DNA of 64,000 bases from Clostridia bacterium (GCA_017618135.1 JAFZUV010000018.1:186001-250000); one strand, 5' to 3'; positions 18,508 to 27,229 are shown, numbered from the stretch's first letter. A program made the numbers and translations. The notes: generated by a model not told the origin, from the letters alone.

Positions 18508-19026
18508 ATGAAAGCAAGCATAAAAGTAACATTTGCCGGAATTATAACGGCGATTGTTTGTGTTATAATGTTGGCCAGCCATATTCCCAATATAACTTTA
18601 GCGGTGCCGGCAGTAGCGGGGGTTATGCTAATTTCTGTTTTTGCCGAAGCCGGTATATATTGGGCATTGCTTTGCTATGCCGCGAGTTCGGTAATGTCAT
18701 TTTTTACAGCTGATAAAACATCATGGTTTTTGTTTTTTGTTTTCTTTGGTTATTATCCGATATTAAAAACGGTTTTCGAAAAAATTGCCAAATCTGTTTT
18801 CAAATGGACGGCAAAGGGTTTCACCTTTAACACCGCCGCGGTTATTTGTTATTTCTCAGGCTCATTAATAACCGGCGTAAAGATTACAGGTTGGTGGCTC
18901 GTTCTTTACTTCGCATTGGGGAACATTGCTTTTGTCCTTTATGATATAGCTTTGTCAAGGCTTGCGGCAGTTTACTATACGCGGTTGCACGGAAAAATTT
19001 CATCAATACTTAATAAAGGGCAATAA
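18508..19026 (+). CDS. Uncharacterised polytopic membrane protein
   Basis: A 172-residue protein of about five hydrophobic helices (residues about 6-26, 30-50, 57-90, 110-130, 135-152) and a basic C-terminus. The ATG at 18508 follows the DnaJ-like stop by one base, so it is the third gene of the operon. The longer open frame upstream overlaps the DnaJ tail and lacks a ribosome site. I do not recognise the family. It could anchor the DnaJ/DUF5685 pair at the membrane, which is only inference. A strong terminator follows directly. Confidence 0.65.
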   Translation: MKASIKVTFAGIITAIVCVIMLASHIPNITLAVPAVAGVMLISVFAEAGIYWALLCYAASSVMSFFTADKTSWFLFFVFFGYYPILKTVFEKIAKSVFKWTAKGFTFNTAAVICYFSGSLITGVKITGWWLVLYFALGNIAFVLYDIALSRLAAVYYTRLHGKISSILNKGQ

Positions 19027-19066
19027 AACAAGCCGGCAAGGTTTACCTTGCCGGCTTGTTTTATTG
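19025..19066. terminator. Strong bidirectional terminator
   Basis: A 17-bp perfect stem (19025-19041 with 19046-19062), core AGCCGGCAAGG, TTTA loop, A-tract before and T-tract after. It separates the DnaJ operon from the convergent XRE gene. Confidence 0.88.
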
Positions 19067-19085
19067 TACAACTAAAGGAAAATGG

Positions 19086-19502
19086 TTAACCATTTCCCTT
19101 TGCGTTCTTATAGAGGCTGTTTATAAAAGACAATACTTCGTCTTTATCCTTTTTTGGAAGTTCTCTGTAAACCTTTACTAAGTTTTTTTCATTTGTTGAA
19201 AGGACAATATCCGGATTTTCAGCAAATATCCTTATATCGTCTTTAAGTCTTACATCGGGCTTTGGTTTCTTAGGCTCCTCTTTTTCAGACTTGTCAACTC
19301 CATATAAAAAAAGGTTTACAGAAACATTATATAGCTTAGCAAGCCGTACAAGCATATCAGGTGTGGGATTACCGTGAAGCTCCATACGCGCATATGTGCT
19401 TTTTTTTATACCGAGAGCTTCCGCTGCGGTTTGCTGAGTATAACCCGCAAGCTTCCGGTATGTGGATATTCTTTTGTTTATCGATTTAATTTCCGGTTTC
19501 AT
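19086..19502 (-). CDS. XRE-family transcriptional regulator with C-terminal extension
   Basis: A 138-residue protein. The HTH lies at about 9-65 (YTQQTAAEALGIKKSTYARME, then NVSVNLFLYG). A charged linker with KEEPKKPKP leads to a helical C-terminal part (VYRELPKKDKDEVLSFINSL) seen in stand-alone XRE regulators of clostridia. It is divergent from the tRNA-Thr gene, whose promoter lies in the 60-bp gap. The ribosome site (TAGGTA) is weak. The target is not evident from the sequence. Confidence 0.8.
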   Translation of the reverse strand: MKPEIKSINKRISTYRKLAGYTQQTAAEALGIKKSTYARMELHGNPTPDMLVRLAKLYNVSVNLFLYGVDKSEKEEPKKPKPDVRLKDDIRIFAENPDIVLSTNEKNLVKVYRELPKKDKDEVLSFINSLYKNAKGNG

Positions 19503-19523
19503 TTTGTTACCTACCTAAAATAC

Positions 19524-19552
19524 TTGACTAAATACAATAATACTGGTATAAT
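19524..19552 (+). promoter_or_regulatory. Consensus promoter of the tRNA-Thr gene
   Basis: TTGACT (19524-19529), 17 bases, TATAAT (19547-19552), ending 11 bases before the tRNA. The perfect -10 and spacing fit strong stable-RNA expression. Confidence 0.8.
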
Positions 19553-19563
19553 CATTGTTGTTC

Positions 19564-19639
19564 GCTGAAGTGGCTCAGTTGGTAGAGCAGCTGATTCGTA
19601 ATCAGCAGGTCGTGGGTTCAAGTCCCATCTTCAGCTCCA
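19564..19639 (+). tRNA. trnT: tRNA-Thr (anticodon CGT)
   Basis: Full 76-nt cloverleaf with encoded CCA. Acceptor arm GCTGAAG pairs with CTTCAGC, the D-arm contains AGTTGGTA, the anticodon stem GCTGA/TCAGC encloses the loop TTCGTAA with anticodon CGT (19597-19599), and the T-arm GTGGG/CCCAT holds TTCAAGT. The discriminator is T, allowed for threonine tRNA. It reads ACG codons. Confidence 0.95.
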
Positions 19640-19684
19640 AAGGCAGGGTCTCACCCGATACGGGTCAGGCGTTGCCTTTTTTGT
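19640..19684 (+). terminator. Terminator after tRNA-Thr
   Basis: Outer arms AAGGCA/TGCCTT (19640-19645 with 19673-19678) enclose an inner hairpin ACCCG-ATA-CGGGT (19653-19665), followed by a T-run. Confidence 0.65.
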
Positions 19685-19757
19685 AATAATCTATCATTTA
19701 TTATACAGATATGTCGAAAAATGTCAAGTATTATCTGAAAATATTGGAGGATTACTA

Positions 19758-20321
19758 TTGATTTATCTGAAATATGTGGTTTTTGATCAAGAAAATTTTT
19801 CTCAAAATGAAGCATCAACCGCTCTGAGAGATTACATACTTTATGTTGCCTTCGGTGTGAAAAATGCTAAAAGCCGCGTGGTGGTTGGTGATCACGGCAA
19901 ACCGTATATCAAAGGGACGGATTTTGATTTTTCTGCAGCGCATACATCCGGTGCGGCTGTAGCGGCGGTCTGCGGTAAAGGAAGAAGAGTAAAAGGGGTT
20001 ATTCTGATTGATAAAAATGTTTCCCGCATAGGCGTTGATATTGAAGCACATTCGAGGCCGCTCTCTTTAAAAGCTGTTAGGCTTATAAGTAATAAATATT
20101 TTTCAGAAAAAGAGCGAGATTATCTGGCGCTGTGTACTGATGGGTACAGGGAGCGTTTTCTCGAAATCTGGACAAGAAAAGAGAGTATAATAAAGGCAAC
20201 AGGAAAAGGATTATCGTCAATTAGTATCGCTGATAGTTTTGATAGCCGGATAAAATATATAAGAACGGAACACATAGCTGTCAAAGGAAAAAAATACATA
20301 GTATCAATAGCAGGGATATAA
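19758..20321 (+). CDS. 4'-phosphopantetheinyl transferase, Sfp/HetI type
   Basis: A 187-residue enzyme that moves 4'-phosphopantetheine from CoA to a carrier-protein serine. The two Sfp motifs are intact: GVDIE at 92-96 (metal-binding Asp94, Glu96) and WTRKESIIKATGKGL at 138-152 (Glu142, Lys146). Its size lies between AcpS (about 120) and Sfp (about 225), close to compact clostridial members. It starts at a TTG 11 bases after GGAGG. No PKS/NRPS gene is near, so fatty-acid ACP or an unlinked cluster is the likely substrate. Confidence 0.88.
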   Translation: MIYLKYVVFDQENFSQNEASTALRDYILYVAFGVKNAKSRVVVGDHGKPYIKGTDFDFSAAHTSGAAVAAVCGKGRRVKGVILIDKNVSRIGVDIEAHSRPLSLKAVRLISNKYFSEKERDYLALCTDGYRERFLEIWTRKESIIKATGKGLSSISIADSFDSRIKYIRTEHIAVKGKKYIVSIAGI

Positions 20322-20358
20322 AAGCGCACGACTGAACGGTAGGCTCAGTCGTGCGCTT
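20322..20358. terminator. Convergent terminator between the PPTase gene and the Rnf operon
   Basis: AAGCGCACGACTGA (20322-20335) pairs with TCAGTCGTGCGCTT (20345-20358), a 14-bp perfect stem. T-tracts are short, more favourable on the minus strand. Confidence 0.65.
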
Positions 20359-20371
20359 GCATTTGTTCTGT

Positions 20372-21148
20372 TTATATTATAACTTTTCTCGGGCAAGCGT
20401 CCTTACATTTTCCGCAGGCGGTACAGCTGTTATAATCAATTACCGCAAGATTATCAACAACCTTTATAGCCTCCGCTTCACAGGCGCGCTCGCACATACC
20501 GCAGGCGATACACGAGACATCACAGGATTTAAGAACTGTCGGTCCCTTTTTCTTATTTGAGCAGTTGACTCTTGTTTTTGCGCCTTTCGGTATAAGAGAT
20601 ATAATTGATTTAGGGCAAGTTTTAACACATTTTCCGCAAGCGGCGCACAGGTCCTCGCAAATACAAGGTCTGCCGTCTTTCATAGTAATTGCACCGAAAT
20701 CACAGGCTCTCATACAATCGCCATAGCCTAAGCAACCGAACTCACAGGCGATAGGACCGCCGCCGGTCAGCGCCGCGGCTGCGCAGGTTTTTAATCCGGT
20801 ATATTCGAAGGTATCTTTCACTATTCCCGGTTTTCCGCCGCAGGCAATAAACGCCGTCTTTTTTTGAGCTTCAATCTTAACTCCGAGAACTTCGCCGAGT
20901 GCGGCGGCGGTTGCTTCACCACCCGGAGCGCATTTGTCGGGTTCGGCTTCGCCGGCGGCAAGCGCCGCGGCGTAACCGTCACAACCGCTGTATCCGCATG
21001 CGCCGCAATTAGCGCCCGGCAGACATTCCCTTATTTTGCTTTGTTTTTCGTCAACCGGAACACTCATAAACTTGTCGGCAAAAGAAAGACCGAGACCTAA
21101 AACAACTCCAATAATAAGAACAACCAAAACAGGTACAAGTATTTCCAT
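20372..21148 (-). CDS. rnfB: Rnf complex subunit B (ferredoxin-accepting Fe-S protein)
   Basis: A 258-residue subunit of the Na+/H+-translocating ferredoxin:NAD+ oxidoreductase. It has an N-terminal membrane helix (about 3-22), a [4Fe-4S] DUF-type cluster domain with CLPGANCGACGYSGC near 42-56, and multiple CxxCxxCxxxC ferredoxin motifs (CAACGKCVKTC, CIACGMCERAC, CTACGKCKDAC). These relay electrons from reduced ferredoxin into the complex. It is the last gene of the operon, as in the clostridial order CDGEAB, and has TAGGAGG before the ATG. Two bases separate it from rnfA. Confidence 0.96.
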   Translation of the reverse strand: MEILVPVLVVLIIGVVLGLGLSFADKFMSVPVDEKQSKIRECLPGANCGACGYSGCDGYAAALAAGEAEPDKCAPGGEATAAALGEVLGVKIEAQKKTAFIACGGKPGIVKDTFEYTGLKTCAAAALTGGGPIACEFGCLGYGDCMRACDFGAITMKDGRPCICEDLCAACGKCVKTCPKSIISLIPKGAKTRVNCSNKKKGPTVLKSCDVSCIACGMCERACEAEAIKVVDNLAVIDYNSCTACGKCKDACPRKVII

Positions 21149-21151
21149 AGC

Positions 21152-21736
21152 TTAACCTCCTATTCCGGCAAAGCCCAAGAAGGAAAGGGAAACCAAAGCC
21201 GCCGCGATAAGCGTAATGGGCAATCCCTTTAAAAACTCGGGAATATCAGCATCGTCAAGCTTCTGCCTGACCCCTGCAAACAATACCATTGCAAGCATAA
21301 AACCGAGGCCTGCCGCAAGTGCGTTAAACAGCGAAGATACAAAATCGAGTTCATTTTGAATATTCAGCATCGTTACGCCCAAAACCGCGCAGTTTGTGGT
21401 GATAAGCGGCAAATAAATGCCAAGCGCGTTATATATCGGTTTTATATATTTTTTAAGTACCATTTCTATCAGTTGAACCAGGGCGGCAATAACTAATATA
21501 AATACTACCGTCTCAAGGTATGCGTACTTAGGGTACAGTAGGAAATGATAAATTGGATATGTAACGGCTGAAGCCGCGACCATTACAAGCGTTACTGCAA
21601 CGCTCATTGAAAATGCGGTGTTCAGTTTTTTGGAAACACCTAAAAACGGGCAAATACCTAAAAACTTTGAGAGCACCATATTATTTGTAAGTATGCCTGC
21701 GAGCAGAATAGAACAAATGAATGTAACTTTATTCAT
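21152..21736 (-). CDS. rnfA: Rnf complex subunit A (membrane)
   Basis: A 194-residue integral membrane protein with six hydrophobic helices and the NqrE/RnfA hallmark NNMVLSKFLGICPFLGVSK near the N-terminus, where a cysteine takes part in a membrane-embedded Fe-S site shared with RnfE. A second conserved segment is LPLITTNCAVLGV. The start overlaps the end of rnfE by eight bases, so translation is coupled. Confidence 0.96.
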   Translation of the reverse strand: MNKVTFICSILLAGILTNNMVLSKFLGICPFLGVSKKLNTAFSMSVAVTLVMVAASAVTYPIYHFLLYPKYAYLETVVFILVIAALVQLIEMVLKKYIKPIYNALGIYLPLITTNCAVLGVTMLNIQNELDFVSSLFNALAAGLGFMLAMVLFAGVRQKLDDADIPEFLKGLPITLIAAALVSLSFLGFAGIGG

Positions 21737-22421
21737 TATCAGCTACCTCCCCGCTTATTTTGGCTGCGTTAGCGCACATTTCCTTTGAGGGGCAACTCTC
21801 GCATCCTAAACGCTCCACCGGCTTTTTGCCTTGCTTTTTAGCAACGCCATTTGATACGGCTACTAAAATACCAAACACAAAGAATCCGCCCGGCGGCAAC
21901 AGAAATATAATCATAGGACTTATAAAACGAGATGTAATAGGGAAGGAAAACAGTGTTCCCGCGCCCAAAAGCTCTCTTACGGCTCCCATAATAGTTATAA
22001 CGGCTGTGAAACCCAGCCCCATTCCGAGTCCGTCAAGTAAACTCGGCAAAACCGGGTTTTTAGAGGCGAACGCCTCCGCGCGTCCGAGAATTATGCAGTT
22101 TACAACTATCAGCGGCAGATAAATGCCAAGCGCCGCGTCAAGCGATGGTGTAAATGCTTTTACAAGCATCTGCACAACGCTTACAAAACCGGCTATGATT
22201 GTGATAAACGCCGGTATGCGTACCTTGTCCGGTATAACATTACGAAGTGCTGCGATAACTACATTCGAGCAGACAAGAACAAGAGTCGCCGCAAGCCCCA
22301 TACCGATACCGTTTATGGCGGCGGTTGTGATGGCGAGCGTAGGACAGGTGCCGAGTACTAAACGGAGAGTCGGGTTTTCTTTTAATAATCCGTTAGTAAA
22401 AGTCTTAAAATTGTTACTCAT
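21729..22421 (-). CDS. rnfE: Rnf complex subunit E (membrane)
   Basis: A 230-residue integral membrane subunit homologous to RnfA/NqrD. The diagnostic stretches are NPTLRLVLGTCPTLAITTA (half of the RnfA-RnfE cluster site) and LPLIVVNCIILGRAEAFA. The C-terminal tail adds CESCPSKEMC, a cysteine group often seen in clostridial RnfE. It overlaps rnfG by eight bases upstream and rnfA downstream. Confidence 0.96.
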   Translation of the reverse strand: MSNNFKTFTNGLLKENPTLRLVLGTCPTLAITTAAINGIGMGLAATLVLVCSNVVIAALRNVIPDKVRIPAFITIIAGFVSVVQMLVKAFTPSLDAALGIYLPLIVVNCIILGRAEAFASKNPVLPSLLDGLGMGLGFTAVITIMGAVRELLGAGTLFSFPITSRFISPMIIFLLPPGGFFVFGILVAVSNGVAKKQGKKPVERLGCESCPSKEMCANAAKISGEVADNE

Positions 22422-22992
22422 TATCGCTCACCTCCGTTTTTATTTTGCCGCAAAGCTCCAACGCTTCGTTTACAGCTTTGGTGACGGCGCGTGAAGTAAT
22501 CGTTGCACCGGTTATGGCGTTTATTTCGTTATTCTTGCCGTCAGCTCCTGTTTTTACTACGGTAACGCCTCCGGATTTTCCTTTGAACTGACCGTAAAAC
22601 TTTTCATTTGTTGCATTTTGGCCGAGACCGGGTGTTTCATTAGATACATCAAGTATTTCCACAGCTTTTACGGTTTTATCGGGTAATACCGCCGTCATAA
22701 CCTTAACTTCACCGCCGTAACCATTAGATGAAGTTATAAAAATATAACCTTCAACCTTTTTTTCGTTAACGGCTTTAAAATAGTTTACATTCTTTCCATC
22801 CTCTTTTATCGTATCTTCTATGTAATCATCCGCGTCAAGTACGCGTGACATCGCTTTTTGCGTCTTTGAAGATTCGATTTTTTCTATTCGCTTTTTGGTT
22901 ATTGCATTTGTACTGCTGAGCGACAATGATACCACAAGACATATTGTAGCAAGTATCAAAGTGGGATAAAGAAACTTAAAAGTGTTTTTCAT
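22414..22992 (-). CDS. rnfG: Rnf complex subunit G (covalent FMN)
   Basis: A 192-residue subunit with one N-terminal membrane helix (about 7-27) and an extracytoplasmic FMN-binding domain. The flavinylation motif reads NAITGATIT at 158-166, so Thr166 should carry phosphodiester-bound FMN. This normally needs ApbE, which is not in this window. The start overlaps rnfD by four bases (ATGA). Confidence 0.96.
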   Translation of the reverse strand: MKNTFKFLYPTLILATICLVVSLSLSSTNAITKKRIEKIESSKTQKAMSRVLDADDYIEDTIKEDGKNVNYFKAVNEKKVEGYIFITSSNGYGGEVKVMTAVLPDKTVKAVEILDVSNETPGLGQNATNEKFYGQFKGKSGGVTVVKTGADGKNNEINAITGATITSRAVTKAVNEALELCGKIKTEVSDNE

Positions 22993-23906
22993 AATCCTTT
23001 GCCCTCCTTATAACCAAACGGTCTGCTGAAGGGTATTCTGTTTATAAGTGGTGTTATAATGTTCATTATGAGAATTGCATAAGACACACCTTCGGGCAGT
23101 GAACCGAAACGGCGGATTACAAAAGTTATAATTCCGCAGCCTATACCGAAAATCAGCTTACCCAAATCATCTGTGGGGCTTGTAACATAATCGGTAGCCA
23201 TAAATATCGCACCCAACATAAGTCCGCCTGAAAGTATGTACTTTAACGGGTCTTGACCTCCTATTATCGCAAGCAGGGCAACGGTTGCTATAAAAGAAAG
23301 AGGGATTATCGGTTTTATTACTTTTCTTACCAATAAGTAAAGCCCACCTATAATAAGCAGGAAAGCGCTTGTTTCTCCTATACAACCTGAATGCATACCG
23401 AAAAATAAGGTTTTAACATTAAAAGCCTTAAGGTCTGCAAGCGGAGTTGCGGAAGTGATTGCATCTGATATAGGTTCGCTAAATTTTGTCATAAAAGAAG
23501 GGAAGGAAACAAGAAGTATAATTCTTGCCGCCAAAGCCGGATTTACAAAATTGTATCCGAGACCTCCGAACATCTGCTTTATTACGATTATCGCGGCAAT
23601 GCTTCCTATTGCCGCTATCCAAACCGGAATATCGGGGCTTAAATTCATTCCGAGCAAAATGCCGGTTACCAATGCCGACATATCACTTATCGTTTGCGGC
23701 TTTTTAAGTATAAGATTCCAAAGATATTCGGCCAGTATTGCCGTGACAGTTGTGACAAGCAATACAAAAACGGCTTTAAGTCCGAATATTATGCAACCGT
23801 AAACTGCCGCGGGAGCCAGTGCCAAAACAACATCAAACATTATACCGGTCGTGGTATCCATATGCCTTATATGCGGCGAAGACGCGGCTTTAAGTAAGTT
23901 ACTCAT
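22989..23906 (-). CDS. rnfD: Rnf complex subunit D (membrane, covalent FMN)
   Basis: A 305-residue NqrB/RnfD-type membrane protein. I placed the start at the ATG 23906, which has GAGGAGG eight bases upstream and forms an ATGA overlap with the rnfC stop; the open frame extends further inside rnfC without support. Conserved segments are SPHIRHMDTTTGIMFDVVLALAP and SDAITSATPLADLK, the latter containing the Thr of the S-A-T-P type flavinylation site. It contributes the quinone-like cavity and cation path. Confidence 0.95.
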   Translation of the reverse strand: MSNLLKAASSPHIRHMDTTTGIMFDVVLALAPAAVYGCIIFGLKAVFVLLVTTVTAILAEYLWNLILKKPQTISDMSALVTGILLGMNLSPDIPVWIAAIGSIAAIIVIKQMFGGLGYNFVNPALAARIILLVSFPSFMTKFSEPISDAITSATPLADLKAFNVKTLFFGMHSGCIGETSAFLLIIGGLYLLVRKVIKPIIPLSFIATVALLAIIGGQDPLKYILSGGLMLGAIFMATDYVTSPTDDLGKLIFGIGCGIITFVIRRFGSLPEGVSYAILIMNIITPLINRIPFSRPFGYKEGKGL

Positions 23907-25240
23907 TTCTTTTGCCTCCTCAGTGCTGATTTCGCAATACGCATAACCTCTGTAAGCGGTCTTTTGGCAGGGCATATGTAAGAGCAACTGCCGCATTCTA
24001 TGCAATAATTTACATTAAGCTTTTGATAAGCTGATATATCGCCCTTTCTGTAAGCTGTTTCAACCGTTGCGGGGGCTAAATTCATAGGGCATGCACCTTT
24101 GCATCTGCCGCAGCGGATGCAGGCGGTAGCGGTATTTACGCGGGCGCCCTTTTTCATAACAAGCAGTGCGTTTGTGCGCTTTTCTATAACCGCATCGAGA
24201 GATGCCACCGGTTGACCCATCATCGGTCCTCCCATTATTACGCGGTCAACATCATCTATATTGACATTCATAAACTCTAAGACCGCCTTAACGGGCGTAC
24301 CTATTGGAACTATAATGTTTTTCGGTGACGGTACCGCGGTTCCGTCAACCGTAATTCGTTTATTTACAAGCGGCATACCTGTAGTTATGAAATCATAAAG
24401 CTTGGCGAGGCTTGTAACATTCATAACTATACAACCCACATCGCTCGGCAGTTTTCCCAAAGGCACCTTTCTGCCGGTTGCCGAGTATATTATAACCTTT
24501 TCGGCACCCTGCGGATATGTAGACGGCAATCGCATAAGCTTAACGGTATCCTCGGTGTCCTTTTCGTTTGCCGCAACTTCCATAAGATTTTTTATTGCCT
24601 TAGGTTTGTTGTTTTCAACGCAAATTATGACTTTTTCGAGGTTCAACTTTTTCTTTAGCAGATATGTCGCGGCAATAATACCATCAACATTTTCAATACA
24701 CTCGCGGTAATCGGATGTTATGTAAGGCTCACATTCCGCTGCGTTAATGATAAGAGTGTCTATGTTGGAATCCTTTGACGGCAAAAGCTTCACATGCGTC
24801 GGAAATCCGGCGCCGCCCAAGCCTACAAGACCGCATTTTTTTGCTGCCTCCGATATACCTTTGGCGGATTTGATTTTTAAGGGCTTAAGCTGTGGGTCAG
24901 GGGTCATCTCACCGTCTGACTCAATCTCAACGCACTTTACTGTGGCGGTACTGTTGAGCGCTTTATCTGTAATTCCTTTTACTGTACCTGAAACGCTTGA
25001 ATGAACGGGTGCTGATATAAACCCGTTTTCTTCGCCGATAAGGGTTCCTACAAACACCTTGTCTCCCTTTTTTACAATCGGATTTGCCGGTGCGCCTATA
25101 TGCTGTGAAAGAGGTATGAACACAGTGCCGGGGGATGGCATTATTTCGGTTTCGACTTCAGCTGTATTTTTCAAATGCTCAAGTTGTATGCCGCCGTGAA
25201 TTCGCTTCACGGGGGTAAGCGCTTTTTCCTTTCTTCCCAT
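23903..25240 (-). CDS. rnfC: Rnf complex subunit C (NADH-binding, Fe-S)
   Basis: A 445-residue peripheral subunit where NAD+ is reduced. It contains the barrel-sandwich start HGGIQLEHLKN, a nucleotide/FMN loop GLVGLGGAGFPTHVK shared with complex I NuoF, and two C-terminal [4Fe-4S] motifs CIRCGRCKGACP and CIECGSCSYICP. The start is the ATG at 25240, five bases after GGAGG; nine extra codons upstream in the open frame have no ribosome site. It is the first gene of rnfCDGEAB. Confidence 0.95.
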   Translation of the reverse strand: MGRKEKALTPVKRIHGGIQLEHLKNTAEVETEIMPSPGTVFIPLSQHIGAPANPIVKKGDKVFVGTLIGEENGFISAPVHSSVSGTVKGITDKALNSTATVKCVEIESDGEMTPDPQLKPLKIKSAKGISEAAKKCGLVGLGGAGFPTHVKLLPSKDSNIDTLIINAAECEPYITSDYRECIENVDGIIAATYLLKKKLNLEKVIICVENNKPKAIKNLMEVAANEKDTEDTVKLMRLPSTYPQGAEKVIIYSATGRKVPLGKLPSDVGCIVMNVTSLAKLYDFITTGMPLVNKRITVDGTAVPSPKNIIVPIGTPVKAVLEFMNVNIDDVDRVIMGGPMMGQPVASLDAVIEKRTNALLVMKKGARVNTATACIRCGRCKGACPMNLAPATVETAYRKGDISAYQKLNVNYCIECGSCSYICPAKRPLTEVMRIAKSALRRQKK

Positions 25241-25277
25241 TCTGAACCTCCAAGAAAGCTTAATCATATCACATCGT

Positions 25278-25306
25278 ATTATACAACTAAGGCGCGGTTA
25301 TTACAA
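25278..25306 (-). promoter_or_regulatory. Probable promoter of the rnf operon
   Basis: On the minus strand TTGTAA (25301-25306), 17 bases, TATAAT (25278-25283), about 38 bases before rnfC. Confidence 0.6.
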
Positions 25307-25366
25307 GGGGATACTTCAAAAAACTTTATATATTTTTTTACACCAAGACCCTATGCTACCTTTTTG

Positions 25367-25395
25367 TTGCAAAGCGCCGGCGTATATGTTAATAT
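25367..25395 (+). promoter_or_regulatory. Probable cls promoter
   Basis: TTGCAA (25367-25372), 17 bases, TAATAT (25390-25395), divergent from the rnf promoter. Confidence 0.5.
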
Positions 25396-25431
25396 ATTAT
25401 TGCGGCAGTTTCGGTGAAGGGAGTGTGAGCA

Positions 25432-26973
25432 GTGAAGCAAAGGGGCGTTAAGAACAAACGCGGCATACCTATACCCACGAGAATAGTAATATCGGCACTT
25501 GTTTTGTTTTTGCAGCTTGTTATTTTGTTTGTTATGCTGCGAACATTGTCTGATCGTTCGGTTTTTATATATACGGTTTCTGAAATTCTCGCAATAATTA
25601 CTGTGGTCTATATCGTCAACCGCAGGGGCAATCCAAGCTACAAAATGGCATGGATAATGTTTATACTCATTGTTCCGATTTTCGGAATTATGGTTTTTAT
25701 GTTCTTTGGCGGCAGCAGAGTTATGCCGCATTTGAAAAAGAAAATGCGTGATTGTGAATCGCATAATATGCCTTATTTAAAAGATGGTGAGCAGGCGCAA
25801 AATGAACTTAAATACGATGATTACCCGCATTCCCGTCAGGCAGAGTATTTGTCGCGCGAATCGGGGTATCCGCTTTATAAAAACACCTCGGTTGAATATT
25901 TATCTCCGGGCGAGGTGTTTCTGCCGCGTTTTTTGAGCGAGCTTGAGGCGGCGCAAAAATATATATTTCTTGAGTTTTTTATAGTGGCGGAGGGCGAAAT
26001 GTTCGACTCCGTATACAGGATTCTATGCAAAAAAGCGGCGCAGGGCATAGATGTAAGGCTTCTTTTCGATGATTTCGGCTCAATAAAAAGGCAAAGAAAG
26101 GGATTTATTGAGCGACTTCGCAGAAATGGTATAAAGGTTGCCGTGTTCAATCAGATAAGACCGTCGTTCAATGTGTTTATGAATAATCGTAATCACCGTA
26201 AAATCGCAGTGATTGACGGTATAGTCGCAGTAACCGGAGGACTAAATCTTGCGGATGAATATATAAACGCCGAAAGGCGTTTCGGTTACTGGATGGATTG
26301 TGCCGTGATAGTAAAGGGTGAGGCGGCGTCCAGCTTTGCTGTAATGTTTTGCAATATGTGGGAATTTACAACAGGTCACAGGTTGGAAATAAAGAATTAC
26401 TTGATTGATTATCCCGTTGAAGCCGGCGGATATGTATTGCCGTACTGCAGTGACCCTCTCACCGATAAAAATGTTGCCGCAGGAATCTATATGCAAATTC
26501 TTAATTGTGCACAGAGATATGTATACATCATATCCCCGTATCTCATAATTGACAGCACTATGGTTTCGGCGCTTAAAATGGCGGCGCGTGCGGGTGTAGA
26601 TGTTCGCATAATAACTCCGCACATACCCGATAAATGGTATGTCCATCCGGTAACGCAGTACAATTATACCGAGCTTCTTGAGGTGGGGGTACGCATTTTT
26701 GAGTTTTTACCCGGGTTTATACATTCTAAGATTTTTGTTTCTGATGACAGTGTGGCTACCGTCGGTACAGTTAATATGGACTATCGCTCGTTTGCTTTGC
26801 ACTTTGAGTGTGGAGTATGGTTTGCCTCAAACAAAGCGGTGGGCGATATTAAAAATCATTTTGATGAAATACAGATGATGTCCAGGGAAATTAAGCTCGC
26901 AAAGTGGCGCAAAACCGCCTGGCCGGTGAGGCTTAAAAGGGCTATTCTGCATCTGTTTGCCCCGTTTATGTAG
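25432..26973 (+). CDS. cls: Cardiolipin synthase (PLD family)
   Basis: A 513-residue membrane enzyme that joins two phosphatidylglycerol molecules into cardiolipin. Two N-terminal helices (about 15-38 and 42-90, the second part a PLDc_N region SYKMAWIMFILIVPIFGIMVFM) precede two HKD motifs, NHRKIAVIDG (about 245) and HSKIFVSDD (about 428), the paired catalytic sites. It begins at a GTG with AAGGGAG seven bases upstream. It is divergent from the rnf operon and stands alone. Confidence 0.93.
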   Translation: MKQRGVKNKRGIPIPTRIVISALVLFLQLVILFVMLRTLSDRSVFIYTVSEILAIITVVYIVNRRGNPSYKMAWIMFILIVPIFGIMVFMFFGGSRVMPHLKKKMRDCESHNMPYLKDGEQAQNELKYDDYPHSRQAEYLSRESGYPLYKNTSVEYLSPGEVFLPRFLSELEAAQKYIFLEFFIVAEGEMFDSVYRILCKKAAQGIDVRLLFDDFGSIKRQRKGFIERLRRNGIKVAVFNQIRPSFNVFMNNRNHRKIAVIDGIVAVTGGLNLADEYINAERRFGYWMDCAVIVKGEAASSFAVMFCNMWEFTTGHRLEIKNYLIDYPVEAGGYVLPYCSDPLTDKNVAAGIYMQILNCAQRYVYIISPYLIIDSTMVSALKMAARAGVDVRIITPHIPDKWYVHPVTQYNYTELLEVGVRIFEFLPGFIHSKIFVSDDSVATVGTVNMDYRSFALHFECGVWFASNKAVGDIKNHFDEIQMMSREIKLAKWRKTAWPVRLKRAILHLFAPFM

Positions 26974-27047
26974 TGCTTTTATTCTCTGACTTTTGTCAGA
27001 TGAATTTATAGAGATTGACTATCAAGATATCAAGTGGAGGTTTTGTT

Positions 27048-27197
27048 ATGAAAAGTTTTTTTAAATTCTTGGGTACGCTTGCGGCAATATTTACCGCAGT
27101 TATCAGTGCATTAGCGATTTTTGACAGAATATCAAACAGACATACCATTAAGGGAGAATATCTCGATTGCAGTGACAATGCGGTGGAAGATAAATAA
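27048..27197 (+). CDS. Small single-span membrane protein (49 aa)
   Basis: The ATG at 27048 is preceded by GTGGAGG, seven bases away; the frame upstream has no better start. The product has a basic start MKSFFKF, one hydrophobic helix (about 6-27), a short basic stretch and an acidic end. The family is unknown. It sits alone between cls and the rpsF promoter. The good ribosome site and membrane helix argue that it is real, but no homology can be claimed. Confidence 0.5.
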   Translation: MKSFFKFLGTLAAIFTAVISALAIFDRISNRHTIKGEYLDCSDNAVEDK

Positions 27198-27200
27198 TCC

Positions 27201-27229
27201 TTGACTATTTGCTGATTAGTTGATATAAT
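27201..27229 (+). promoter_or_regulatory. Promoter of the rpsF-ssb-rpsR operon
   Basis: TTGACT (27201-27206), 17 bases, TATAAT (27224-27229). Confidence 0.8.

Noticed and set aside
19564-19684. tRNA-Thr as an attachment site for an integrated element
   Set aside because: No integrase gene and no direct repeat of the tRNA 3' end were seen nearby.
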